Below the pieces are notes generated by a model that worked only from the letters and a program-made list of their open reading frames with translations, had not been told where the DNA came from and did no database searches. Of a stretch of DNA of 64,000 bases, positions 41,656 through 50,302 are shown piece by piece. This DNA is from Solirubrobacter sp963736505 (GTDB lineage Bacteria > Actinomycetota > Thermoleophilia > Solirubrobacterales > Solirubrobacteraceae). The DNA lies in contig CAVTOZ010000005.1 of NCBI GenBank assembly GCA_963736505.1, positions 496,001 through 560,000 on the forward strand, in the 5' to 3' direction. The position numbers and the translations under genes were made by a program. The stretch's first letter is position 1, and each line of letters opens with the position of its first letter.

Positions 41656-41713
41656 GCTCGATTGCTCCGCGTGGTGGTCCGCGCCTCGGCGGCGCGGTCG
41701 AACCGGTTGCTGG

Positions 41714-42247
41714 TCATGCCCTCTTGCCCACCTTCCGGGCCACGTACTCGCCCTGGTAGCGGATGCCCTTGCCCTTGTAAGGCTCCGGCGGGCGCTGCTT
41801 GCGGATGATCGCGGCGATCTCGCCGACGACCTGCTTGTTGTTCCCCTTCACGATCACGCGCGTGGGAACGGGGACCTCGAACTCGATCCCCTCCGGCGCC
41901 TTGATCGGCACCGGGTGGGAGTAGCCGAGCGCCAGCTCCAGGTCGCGGCCCTTCAAGGCCGCGCGGTAGCCGACGCCCTGGATCTCGAGCGTCTTGGTGA
42001 AGCCGGTGGTGACGCCCTCGACCATGTTGGCCACGAGCGAGCGCGTGAGCCCGTGCAGGGCCCGGTGCTCGGCGCGGTCGGTCGGGCGCTTGACCAGCAG
42101 CGTGCCGTCCTCGTGCACGACGTCGATCGCGCGGTTCTTGCGCTCCTCGAGGTTGCCGCGAGGGCCCGAGACGCGCACCACCTCAGGCTCCACCGTGACG
42201 GTGACGCTCGTGGGGACGGGGATGGGCTTCTTGCCGATACGGGACAT
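41714..42247 (-). CDS. rplF: 50S ribosomal protein L6
   Basis: 177 residues with two related domains. MSRIGKKPIPVPTSVTV is the usual start and PEPYKGKGIRYQGEYVARKV the C-terminal rRNA-binding signature. L6 lies near the factor-binding stalk. It follows rpsH by 6 bases. Confidence 0.97.
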   Translation of the reverse strand: MSRIGKKPIPVPTSVTVTVEPEVVRVSGPRGNLEERKNRAIDVVHEDGTLLVKRPTDRAEHRALHGLTRSLVANMVEGVTTGFTKTLEIQGVGYRAALKGRDLELALGYSHPVPIKAPEGIEFEVPVPTRVIVKGNNKQVVGEIAAIIRKQRPPEPYKGKGIRYQGEYVARKVGKRA

Positions 42248-42253
42248 TGCGGG

Positions 42254-42661
42254 CTACCAGACCTCCGCCACGACCTCGCCGCCGACGCCCGCAGCGCGAG
42301 CTTCGTGGCCGGTCATGACGCCGTGCGAGGTGGACACGATGGTGGTGCCCATGCCGCCGAGGACCCTGGGGATGTGCTTGGAATCCACGTACATCCGCTG
42401 GCCCGGGCGGGACACCCGGCGCAGGCCGGAGATCACCGAGGTCCGGTTCTCAGTGTACTTGAGCTTGACGAGGATCTTGTCCGCCGCGGAGCCGGGGACG
42501 CCGGGCGACTCGTCGAAGCCGAGGATGTAGCCCTGCTCGGTGAGGATGCGGGCCATCTCGCGCTTGAGCTTGCTCGAGGGGATCTCGACCTCTTCCTTGG
42601 CGGCCATGATGCCGTTGCGGATGCGGGTCAGGAAATCGGCGATCGGGTCGGTCATCGACAT
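42254..42661 (-). CDS. rpsH: 30S ribosomal protein S8
   Basis: 135 residues. DPIADFLTRIRNGIMAAKEE and GTTIVSTSHGVMTGHEARAA are family signatures. S8 binds the central domain of 16S rRNA and represses the spc operon in E. coli. The coding region is normal and lies 4 bases from rpsN. Confidence 0.97.
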   Translation of the reverse strand: MSMTDPIADFLTRIRNGIMAAKEEVEIPSSKLKREMARILTEQGYILGFDESPGVPGSAADKILVKLKYTENRTSVISGLRRVSRPGQRMYVDSKHIPRVLGGMGTTIVSTSHGVMTGHEARAAGVGGEVVAEVW

Positions 42662-42665
42662 GCGA

Positions 42666-42851
42666 TCACCAGCTCGACTTCGTCATGCCGGGGATGTAGC
42701 CCTCGTGCGCGAGCTCGCGCAGGCAGATGCGGCAGAGCCCGAACTTGCGGTAGACCGCGCGCGGACGACCGCAGCGACGGCAGCGCGAGTGCGCCCGCGT
42801 CTTGTACTTGGGCGGGCGGTTCGCGCGGACGATCTTGGATGTCTTGGCCAT
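42666..42851 (-). CDS. rpsZ: 30S ribosomal protein S14 type Z
   Basis: 61 residues, the short zinc-binding form. The pairs RCRRCGRPR and LCRICLREL supply four Cys. The C-terminus HEGYIPGMTKSSW is standard. The type Z (C+) form is common in Actinomycetota and Bacillota, which fits the inferred lineage. Confidence 0.97.
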   Translation of the reverse strand: MAKTSKIVRANRPPKYKTRAHSRCRRCGRPRAVYRKFGLCRICLRELAHEGYIPGMTKSSW

Positions 42852-42864
42852 TTCAGGAAGTTCC

Positions 42865-43461
42865 TTATGCGGCGACGGGCTCGGCGGCGTTCATGCTCTC
42901 GAAGCCGGCCGGGCGTCCCTCGCGGGAGAACGGCAGGCCGAGCGCTGAGAGCAGCGCGAACGCTTCCGCGTCCGACGCCGCGGTGGTCGTGATCGCGACG
43001 TCGAGACCGCGAACCTGGTCCACGGCGTCGTAGTCGATCTCGGGGAAGATGATCTGCTCGCGGATGCCCACGTTGTAGTTGCCGCGGCCGTCGAACGAGC
43101 GCGGGTTCAGGCCGCGGAAGTCGCGCAGCCGCGGGATCGCGACGGAGACCAGGCGGTCGATGAACTCGTACGCCCGCTCGCCGCGCAGCGTGACCGTCAG
43201 ACCGACGGGCATGCCTTCGCGCAGCTTGAACGCGGCGACCGACTTGCGGGCACGGCGGATGTTCGGCTTCTGGCCGGCGATGTCGGCGAGCTGGCCCTGC
43301 GCGGCCTCGAGCATCTTCGAGTCCTGCTTGGCCTCGCCCACGCCCATGTTGAGCGTGACCTTCACCAGCTTCGGCGCCTGCATCGGCGTCGAGTAGCCGT
43401 ACTTGGAGATCAGCGCGGGGCGGATCTCCTCGTTGTAACGGGTCTTCAGTCGTGCGGCCAT
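42865..43461 (-). CDS. rplE: 50S ribosomal protein L5
   Basis: A 198-residue 5S rRNA-binding protein. RLKTRYNEEIRPALISKYGY, KVTLNMGVGEAKQDSKML and GLDVAITTTAASDAEAFALL are landmarks. The tail after FSREGRPAG runs about 13 residues longer than in E. coli. The start overlaps the rplX stop by one base. Confidence 0.97.
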   Translation of the reverse strand: MAARLKTRYNEEIRPALISKYGYSTPMQAPKLVKVTLNMGVGEAKQDSKMLEAAQGQLADIAGQKPNIRRARKSVAAFKLREGMPVGLTVTLRGERAYEFIDRLVSVAIPRLRDFRGLNPRSFDGRGNYNVGIREQIIFPEIDYDAVDQVRGLDVAITTTAASDAEAFALLSALGLPFSREGRPAGFESMNAAEPVAA

Positions 43462-43781
43462 CAGTCGATCTCCACCCCGGAGCGCCGGGTCACGCGCACG
43501 CGAGCCCCCTGCTCGTTGCGGGTCACGCCCACGCGCGTCGGCTTGTGCGTCTTCGGGTCCACGATCGCCACGTTGGACACGTGGATCGGGCCCTCCTTCT
43601 CGATCACGCCGATCTGCAGGTTCGGACGGCCGGCGACCGGGCGCTGGTGGCGCTTGATCATGTTCAGGCCCTCGACGTAGACGCGGCCCCTGGCCGGGTC
43701 GACGCGGATGACCTTGCCGGTCTTGCCCTTGTCCTTGCCCGAGATGACGATGACGTTGTCGTCGTGACGGATCTTCATCAC
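43461..43781 (-). CDS. rplX: 50S ribosomal protein L24
   Basis: 106 residues with a KOW motif near the N-terminus (VIVISGKDKGKTGKVIRVDP). It is one of two assembly initiators of the 50S subunit. The ATG overlaps the rplN stop by 4 bases. Confidence 0.97.
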   Translation of the reverse strand: MMKIRHDDNVIVISGKDKGKTGKVIRVDPARGRVYVEGLNMIKRHQRPVAGRPNLQIGVIEKEGPIHVSNVAIVDPKTHKPTRVGVTRNEQGARVRVTRRSGVEID

Positions 43782-44146
43782 AGCACCTCCGGCGCGAGCG
43801 AGACGATCTTCATGAAGCCGCCGTCGCGCAGCTCGCGCGCCACCGGGCCGAAGATGCGCGTCCCGCGCGGGTTGTTCTGCGCGTCGATGATCACCGCGGC
43901 GTTCTCGTCGAAGGCGATGTAGGTGCCGTCGTCGCGCCCGAACTCCTTCTTCGTGCGCACGACGACCGCCTTGACGACGTCGCCCTTCTTGACCGTCCCG
44001 TTCGGGTTGGCCTGCTTGACGGTCGCCACGATGATGTCGCCCACGCTCGCGTAGCGGCGGCGCGAGCCGCCCATCACGCGGATCGTGAGGATCTCGCGCG
44101 CGCCCGTGTTGTCGGCGACGCGCAGGCGCGTCTCGTTCTGGATCAT
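43778..44146 (-). CDS. rplN: 50S ribosomal protein L14
   Basis: 122 residues, the normal length. MIQNETRLRVADNTGAREIL is the family start and RIFGPVARELRDGGFMKIVS the end. The reading frame is open upstream, but the ATG at 44146 overlaps the rpsQ stop as ATGA. It opens the spc operon part. Confidence 0.97.
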   Translation of the reverse strand: MIQNETRLRVADNTGAREILTIRVMGGSRRRYASVGDIIVATVKQANPNGTVKKGDVVKAVVVRTKKEFGRDDGTYIAFDENAAVIIDAQNNPRGTRIFGPVARELRDGGFMKIVSLAPEVL

Positions 44147-44712
44147 CGCGCCCGCTCCAGGATCTCCACGAGCCGCCAGCGCTTCAGGCGCGACATCGGG
44201 CGGCACTCCTGGACGCGCACGGTGTCGCCCGCGTGGGCGTCGTTGCGCTCGTCGTGGACGTGCAGCGTCGTGGAGGAACGGAGGATCTTGTGGTAGCGCC
44301 GATGGCGGCGGGCCACGTCGATGCGGACGGTGATCGTCTTGTCGCCCTTGTCGGACACGACGACGCCCTGCCGCACCTTCGCGCGGCCGGGGCCGTGCTC
44401 GGCGGCGTGCTGCTCCTCGACGACCGGCGCCTCGGCACGGGCCGCGGCGCGCTTGGCCTTCAGCTTGGCGCGGTAGGCCGTGCGCTGGCGCGCGTTCGTC
44501 GCGCGGTGCGCCTTGCGCTCCTCGAGGCGGTCCTCGAGCGTGCGCGGGCCTGCCGCGGCCGGCTTCGCCTTCGCCTCGCGGGCGGCGGCGTTGCGCTCCT
44601 TGCGCGTCGCGCTGGGCGTGGCCTCGGCCTCGGGCGTCCCCTCATCGGGGGTCGCCGCGGCCTCGACCTCCTCCACGATGGTCTCTGGGGTCTCTTCCGG
44701 GTTCTCAGCCAT
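44143..44712 (-). CDS. rpsQ: 30S ribosomal protein S17 with ~107-residue N-terminal extension
   Basis: 189 residues, versus about 80-95 usually. The S17 core starts near residue 108 (RAKVRQGVVVSDKGDKTITV) and ends in RLKRWRLVEILERAR. The extension begins acidic (ENPEETPETIVEEVEAAATP), then becomes Ala/Arg/Lys-rich and probably helical (about 35-98), for example RKERNAAAREAKAK. No internal ATG or GTG with a ribosome site suggests a later start, and the first ATG overlaps the rpmC stop by one base, so I accept the long form. Confidence 0.93.
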   Translation of the reverse strand: MAENPEETPETIVEEVEAAATPDEGTPEAEATPSATRKERNAAAREAKAKPAAAGPRTLEDRLEERKAHRATNARQRTAYRAKLKAKRAAARAEAPVVEEQHAAEHGPGRAKVRQGVVVSDKGDKTITVRIDVARRHRRYHKILRSSTTLHVHDERNDAHAGDTVRVQECRPMSRLKRWRLVEILERAR

Positions 44713-44921
44713 TAGTCAGTCTTCTGGTTCGGGTCGATGCCGCGCTGGCGGGCCACCGTCAGCGCGCGTGCGAGCGAGCGCTTGCCGCGGCTCAGCCCGG
44801 CGGTGTTCTCCAGCTCGCCGGTGGCGTGCTGGAGCCGCAGGCCGAACAGGTCGCGCCGCTGGGTGGCGATGTGCTCGCGCAGGCTCTTGTCGTTCAGGTC
44901 GCGCAGCTCGGAGGACTTCAT
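44712..44921 (-). CDS. rpmC: 50S ribosomal protein L29
   Basis: 69 residues, two helices: KSSELRDLNDKSLREHIATQ and ELENTAGLSRGKRSLARALT. L29 lies at the tunnel exit. It starts in the rplP stop and ends in the rpsQ start, with one-base overlaps at both. Confidence 0.96.
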   Translation of the reverse strand: MKSSELRDLNDKSLREHIATQRRDLFGLRLQHATGELENTAGLSRGKRSLARALTVARQRGIDPNQKTD

Positions 44922-45336
44922 CACTGACCGTCCTCGCGCAGCACGAACTTGCTCTTCACAGGCAGCTTGTGGCCGGCCAGGCGCATGGCCTCGCGAGCGA
45001 GCGGCTCCGGCACGCCGGAGAGCTCGAACATCACGCGGCCCGGCTTGACGACGGCGACCCAGCCTTCCGGGTTGCCCTTGCCGGAGCCCATGCGGGTCTC
45101 GGCCGGCTTCTTGGTGAAGGCCTTGTCCGGGAAGACGTTGATCCACACCTTGCCGCCACGCTTGATCTTGCGGGTCATCGCGATTCGGGCGGCCTCGATC
45201 TGGCGGTTCGTCAGCCAGCCGGCCTCGAGGGCCTTCAGACCGTAATCGCCGAACGCCACCGTCTGCTGGCCGCGGGAGAGACCCGCGCGCCGGCCGCGAT
45301 GCACCTTGCGGAACTTGACTCGCTTGGGGGAGAGCA

Positions 45337-45337
<1 letters not shown>
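44921..45337 (-). CDS. rplP: 50S ribosomal protein L16
   Basis: 138 residues. MLSPKRVKFRKVHRGRRAGL opens the protein; VFPDKAFTKKPAETRMGSGK and WVAVVKPGRVMFELSGVPE are conserved. It helps shape the A-site tRNA elbow region. TGATG overlap with rpsC. Confidence 0.97.
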
Positions 45338-46356
<1,019 letters not shown>

Positions 46357-46362
46357 GGTGGG

Positions 46363-47178
46363 CTAGGACTCCTTCGGGGTGAGCGTGATGGATAGGTGCG
46401 AGGTGCGCTTGCGGATGCGCGTCGCGCGGCCCATGGCGCGCGGACGGAACCGCTTGAGCGTCGGGCCCTCGTCGGCGTGCACGTCGAGGATCCGCAGATC
46501 CTCGCCCACGAGCTCGTGGTTGTGCTCGGCGTTGGCGACCGCCGACTCGAGCAGCTTGATCCACGCCTCGGCGGCGCGCCGCGGGGTGAACGCGAGGATC
46601 GCGCGAGCCTCGACGACGTCCTTGCCGCGGATGTGGTCGCACACGAGCCGCGCCTTGCGGGCGGACGTGCGGACGTACTTGGCCTGGGCGCGGACCTCGA
46701 GGCCGACCGGCACGGGGCGGCGCTCGTCGCGCCGGCGGCGCGCGGGCTTGGCCTCCTCCGCAGGAGCGGGCGGCTCGTCGTCGGTCTTCTTCTTGCGCGC
46801 GCGCGACCGCTTGGCGGACTCGGTCGCCTCCTCGGCGGCCTCCTCGGCCTGGTCGGCGGCCTGCTCGGCCTCGCGGGCCTTGCGCGAACGCTGGCGCTTG
46901 GGCTTCTCCGCGGCGGCCTCGGCGGCCTCCTCGGCCTTCTCGGCGAGCTCCTCGGCCTCTTCAGCCGCGGCGACGGCGGTCGGGGTCGGGGCCTCCTCGG
47001 CGGCCTCGGCGGCCTCCTCGGCGGCGGCAGCGGCACGCGCCGCCTCTTCGTCGGCGCGCTCCTGCTGATCCACCTCAGTCGTGGTCTCCGCGACCGTCTC
47101 CTCAGTAGACGTCTCGTCCACCGGGGTCTCGCCGGCCGTGGTCTCCTCGACCTCGTCCTTCTTGTCTTCCTCGCTCAT
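46363..47178 (-). CDS. rplV: 50S ribosomal protein L22 with ~158-residue N-terminal extension
   Basis: 271 residues, versus about 110-150 usually. The L22 core begins near residue 161 (EVRAQAKYVRTSARKARLVC) and ends ITLTPKES. The first ~90 residues are acidic and Ala-rich (EEDKKDEVEETTAGETPVDE, then runs of EEAAEAAEEA), then basic patches (KPKRQRSRK, KRSRARKKK, ARRRRDERR) alternate with more EA repeats. Much of it should be helical or disordered. The start overlaps the rpsS stop by 4 bases, which supports the long reading. Confidence 0.94.
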   Translation of the reverse strand: MSEEDKKDEVEETTAGETPVDETSTEETVAETTTEVDQQERADEEAARAAAAAEEAAEAAEEAPTPTAVAAAEEAEELAEKAEEAAEAAAEKPKRQRSRKAREAEQAADQAEEAAEEATESAKRSRARKKKTDDEPPAPAEEAKPARRRRDERRPVPVGLEVRAQAKYVRTSARKARLVCDHIRGKDVVEARAILAFTPRRAAEAWIKLLESAVANAEHNHELVGEDLRILDVHADEGPTLKRFRPRAMGRATRIRKRTSHLSITLTPKES

Positions 47179-47447
47179 CGCACCTTGCCCTTCGAGTCAT
47201 GCCCGCGGTACGTGCGCGTGGGCGCGAACTCGCCAAGCTTGTGCCCCACCATCGACTCGCTCACGAACACGGGCACGTGCTTGCGCCCGTCGTGGACGGC
47301 GATGGTGTGCCCGACGAAGTCGGGGAAGATCGTCGAGGCGCGCGACCAGGTACGGATCATCGTGCGGGAGTTCGAGGCGTTCATGGCCTCGATGCGCGAC
47401 ATGAGGCGATCCTCGACCCACGGCCCCTTCTTTGAGGAACGGCTCAT
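47175..47447 (-). CDS. rpsS: 30S ribosomal protein S19
   Basis: 90 residues: MSRSSKKGPWVEDRLMSRIE and the C-terminal KLGEFAPTRTYRGHDSKGKV. The frame is open upstream but the ATG at 47447 overlaps the rplB stop by one base and gives the normal length. Confidence 0.97.
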   Translation of the reverse strand: MSRSSKKGPWVEDRLMSRIEAMNASNSRTMIRTWSRASTIFPDFVGHTIAVHDGRKHVPVFVSESMVGHKLGEFAPTRTYRGHDSKGKVR

Positions 47448-48292
47448 CAGCGGCCACCCTTCTTCCCGCGACGGCGGCCGCGGACGATGTAACGGTCGGA
47501 CGCCTTGCCCTTCTTGCGGGTGCGGTAGCCGAGCGTCGGCACGCCCCACGGCGTCTTCGGATGGTTGCCCAGCGACCCGCCGCCCTCGCCGCCGCCGTGC
47601 GGGTGGTCGACCGGGTTCATGGCCTTGCCGCGCGTCTGCGGGCGAACGCCCATGTGACGCTTGCGGCCGGCCTTGCCGACGGTGACGTTCTGGTGGTCGG
47701 AGTTGCCGACCACGCCGACCGTCGCGCGGCAGTCCGAGCGGACCATCCGCATCTCACCGGAGGGCAGGCGCAGCGTGGCCATCGTGCCCTCCTTGGCCAT
47801 CAGCTGGATGCTCGCGCCGGCGGAGCGCGCCATCTGCGCGCCGCGGCCCGGCTGGAGCTCCACGTTGTGCACGAGCGTGCCGACCGGCATCGAGGCCAGC
47901 GGCATCGCGTTGCCGACCGCGATGTCCGCGCCCGGGCCCGACAGCACCGTCATGCCGACCCGCAGGCGGTTCGGGGCGATGATGTAGGCCTTCACGCCGT
48001 CGACGTAGTGCAGCAGCGCGATGTAGGCGGAGCGGTTGGGGTCGTACTCGATCGAGGCGACCTTGGCCGGGATGCCGTCCTTGGTGCGCTTGAAGTCGAT
48101 CCTGCGGTACAGCCGCTTGGCGCCGCCGCCGCGATGGCGGGCGGTCTTGCGGCCGAGCGCGTTGCGTCCGCCGGACTTCTTGAGACCTTCGACGAGCGAG
48201 CGCTCGGGCTCGCTCCTCGTGATCTCGGCGAAGTCCGGGTACGTGACGAAGCGGCGCCCCGGGGAAGTTGGCTTAGGCTTGCGTACAGGCAT
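47447..48292 (-). CDS. rplB: 50S ribosomal protein L2
   Basis: A 281-residue protein near the peptidyl-transferase centre. KTARHRGGGAKRLYRRIDFK and the conserved C-terminal loop VDHPHGGGEGGG are intact; the loop His is the one linked to peptidyl transfer. Basic tail RGRRRGKKGGR. It lies 3 bases after rplW. Confidence 0.97.
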   Translation of the reverse strand: MPVRKPKPTSPGRRFVTYPDFAEITRSEPERSLVEGLKKSGGRNALGRKTARHRGGGAKRLYRRIDFKRTKDGIPAKVASIEYDPNRSAYIALLHYVDGVKAYIIAPNRLRVGMTVLSGPGADIAVGNAMPLASMPVGTLVHNVELQPGRGAQMARSAGASIQLMAKEGTMATLRLPSGEMRMVRSDCRATVGVVGNSDHQNVTVGKAGRKRHMGVRPQTRGKAMNPVDHPHGGGEGGGSLGNHPKTPWGVPTLGYRTRKKGKASDRYIVRGRRRGKKGGR

Positions 48293-48295
48293 GGC

Positions 48296-48595
48296 TTAGA
48301 GGTCGGCCTCGAGGCCCTGGAAGATCGGGATGGTGTCGCCCTCGCGCACCTGGACCACGGCCTTCTTCCACGCCCGCGTGCGGCCCGCGGTGACGCCGCG
48401 GCGCTTGGGCTTGGAGGGGACCTTGGACGTGCGCACCTCGAGCACCTTGACGTCCTCGAACAGCGCCTCGACGGCGTGCTTGATCTGCGTCTTGTGCGCG
48501 TCGGGGTGGACGCGGAACGTGTACTTGTTGGCGGTCGCCAGCACGTAGGACTTCTCGGAGACGACCGGGCGGATGATCACCTGGGAGGGATCCAT
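48296..48595 (-). CDS. rplW: 50S ribosomal protein L23
   Basis: 99 residues at the tunnel exit, a docking point for trigger factor and SRP: VIIRPVVSEKSYVLATANKY, TFRVHPDAHKTQIKHAVEAL. TGATG overlap with rplD. Confidence 0.96.
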   Translation of the reverse strand: MDPSQVIIRPVVSEKSYVLATANKYTFRVHPDAHKTQIKHAVEALFEDVKVLEVRTSKVPSKPKRRGVTAGRTRAWKKAVVQVREGDTIPIFQGLEADL

Positions 48596-49218
48596 CAGGC
48601 CTTCTCCTCCTTCTTGGCGCGAACGGTCAGCGCGTCGAGCGCCGGCTGCGAGATGACGAGCGTCGCCGCGCCCACGAGGTCGGCAACGCCGACGTCGTCG
48701 ACGTGCAGCACGTTCACGCGCGCGAGGTTCCGGAACGACTTGGCGGCGGCGAACTCGCCGTCGCTGAGCGCGATCAGGACCCTGCCGCCGCGGTGGGCGT
48801 GCAGCAGCTCGGCCGCCTGCTTGGTCGACGGCGCGTCGAAGATCGCCGCGTCGAGCACGTGGAGCGTCGAGCGCTCGGCATGCACGGACAGCGCCGCCCG
48901 GAGCGCCGCGCGGCGCGCCTTGCGGTTGACCTTGACGGTGTAGTGGCGCGGGCTGGGCCCGAAGACGGTGCCGCCGCCGGTCCAGATCGGCGAGCGCGAG
49001 GTGCCGGCGCGGGCACGGCCCGTGCCCTTCTGGCGCCACGGCTTGGCGCCGCCGCCGGAGACCATGCCGCGCGTCTTGGTCGCGTGCGTGCCGCGACGGC
49101 GGGCGGCCAGCTCGGCCACCACGACCTCGTGCACGAGCGGGCCGTTGAAGGCCTCCTCGAAGACGGCGGAGTCGAGGGTGACGGACGAGCCGCCCCCGAG
49201 CGTCGGAGCGCTAGGCAT
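48595..49218 (-). CDS. rplD: 50S ribosomal protein L4
   Basis: 207 residues. The long loop GTHATKTRGMVSGGGAKPWR then QKGTGRARAGTSRSP reaches into the exit tunnel. In E. coli L4 represses the S10 operon; no leader structure for that was resolved here. It overlaps the rplC end by 8 bases. Confidence 0.96.
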   Translation of the reverse strand: MPSAPTLGGGSSVTLDSAVFEEAFNGPLVHEVVVAELAARRRGTHATKTRGMVSGGGAKPWRQKGTGRARAGTSRSPIWTGGGTVFGPSPRHYTVKVNRKARRAALRAALSVHAERSTLHVLDAAIFDAPSTKQAAELLHAHRGGRVLIALSDGEFAAAKSFRNLARVNVLHVDDVGVADLVGAATLVISQPALDALTVRAKKEEKA

Positions 49219-49828
49219 CGGTACGCACCTCCACGGTGCCGCCCTTCGATCCGGGCACGGAGCCGCGGATGAGCATCAGGTTGCGGTCGGGCATCAGCTC
49301 GACGATCGTCAGGCCCTTCTGGGTCGCGCGCTTGCCGCCCATGCGGCCGGGGCCGCGGATGCCCTTGAACACGCGCGAAGGCGTGGCGGAGGCACCGATC
49401 GAGCCCGGGGCGCGCTTGTTGTGCGAGCCGTGGGACTTCGGGCCGGAGGCGTAGTTGTGGCGCTTGATCGTGCCCTGGAAGCCCTTGCCCTTGCCGATGC
49501 CGGCGACCTTGACCTTCTGGCCGACCTCGAACGCCTCGACGGTCACGGTGTCGCCGACCTGCAGCTCGCCGGCCTCGTCGCGGAACTCCGTCAGGGTGCG
49601 CACGGGCGGCGCATCGACCTTCTTGAGATGGCCGAGCAGGGGCTTGTTGAGTGCCTTCTCGCGCACGGCGCCGAACCCGAGCTGGACGGCCTCGTAGCCG
49701 TCGATCTCATGGGTGCGGATCGCCGTGACGGGGCACGGTCCGGCCTCGAGCACGGTCACTCGCTCGACGCGACCGTCGTCGAGGAACCGTTGCGTCATGC
49801 CGAGCTTCTTGGCGAGGATGGCGGGCAT
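49211..49828 (-). CDS. rplC: 50S ribosomal protein L3
   Basis: 205 residues. AILAKKLGMTQRFLDDGRVE and the finger loop HNKRAPGSIGASATPSRVFK that reaches the peptidyl-transferase centre. One base separates it from rpsJ. Confidence 0.97.
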   Translation of the reverse strand: MPAILAKKLGMTQRFLDDGRVERVTVLEAGPCPVTAIRTHEIDGYEAVQLGFGAVREKALNKPLLGHLKKVDAPPVRTLTEFRDEAGELQVGDTVTVEAFEVGQKVKVAGIGKGKGFQGTIKRHNYASGPKSHGSHNKRAPGSIGASATPSRVFKGIRGPGRMGGKRATQKGLTIVELMPDRNLMLIRGSVPGSKGGTVEVRTDA

Positions 49829-49829
49829 A

Positions 49830-50156
49830 TCAACCGAAGGCGAGTCGGATCTCGATGTCCACGCCGGCGGGGAGATGATCGAGCCGCTGAAGCGAGTCGA
49901 CCGTCTTGGGCGTGGGCTGATGGATGTCGATCAGCCGCTTGTGCGTGCGGATCTCGAAGTGCTCCTGTGAGTCCTTGTCCTTGAAGGGGGACTTCACGAC
50001 GGCGTACACGTTCTTCTCCGTCGGGAGCGGTACCGGGCCAGAGACGGTTGCCCCGGTCCGCGTCGCCGTCTCGACGATCTCCTTGGCCGCAGTCTCTATG
50101 GCCGACGAGTCGTACGCCTTGAGACGGATGCGGATCTTGTTCTGGGCTATGGCCAC
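49830..50156 (-). CDS. rpsJ: 30S ribosomal protein S10
   Basis: 108 residues, first gene of the S10 cluster: KIRIRLKAYDSSAIETAAKE, RTHKRLIDIHQPTPKTVDSL. S10 (NusE) also acts in antitermination. The gap to tuf (50157-50302) holds the tuf terminator hairpin and about 50 bases of leader without a clear promoter. Confidence 0.97.
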   Translation of the reverse strand: MAIAQNKIRIRLKAYDSSAIETAAKEIVETATRTGATVSGPVPLPTEKNVYAVVKSPFKDKDSQEHFEIRTHKRLIDIHQPTPKTVDSLQRLDHLPAGVDIEIRLAFG

Positions 50157-50204
50157 TTTCTGTCCGGTGCTTGCGTTGAAGTTTGGCTGGGCGTTCTGCG
50201 CGCA

Positions 50205-50242
50205 ATGAGGGCGAGCCCCGGGCTCGCGGGGCCCGCCCTCAT
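50205..50242 (-). terminator. Hairpin between tuf and rpsJ
   Basis: ATGAGGGCGAGCCCC (50205-50219) pairs with GGGGCCCGCCCTCAT (50228-50242), 14 of 15 positions, with an 8-base loop. It follows tuf in the reading direction. No U-run follows, so it may stop or only dampen transcription into the S10 genes. Confidence 0.75.
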
Positions 50243-50302
50243 AGGTCGTATCGGTCGACTTCGCGCCGCGGCGGGGCGTGCTTGCCCCGTCGCGGAAGGG
50301 GA

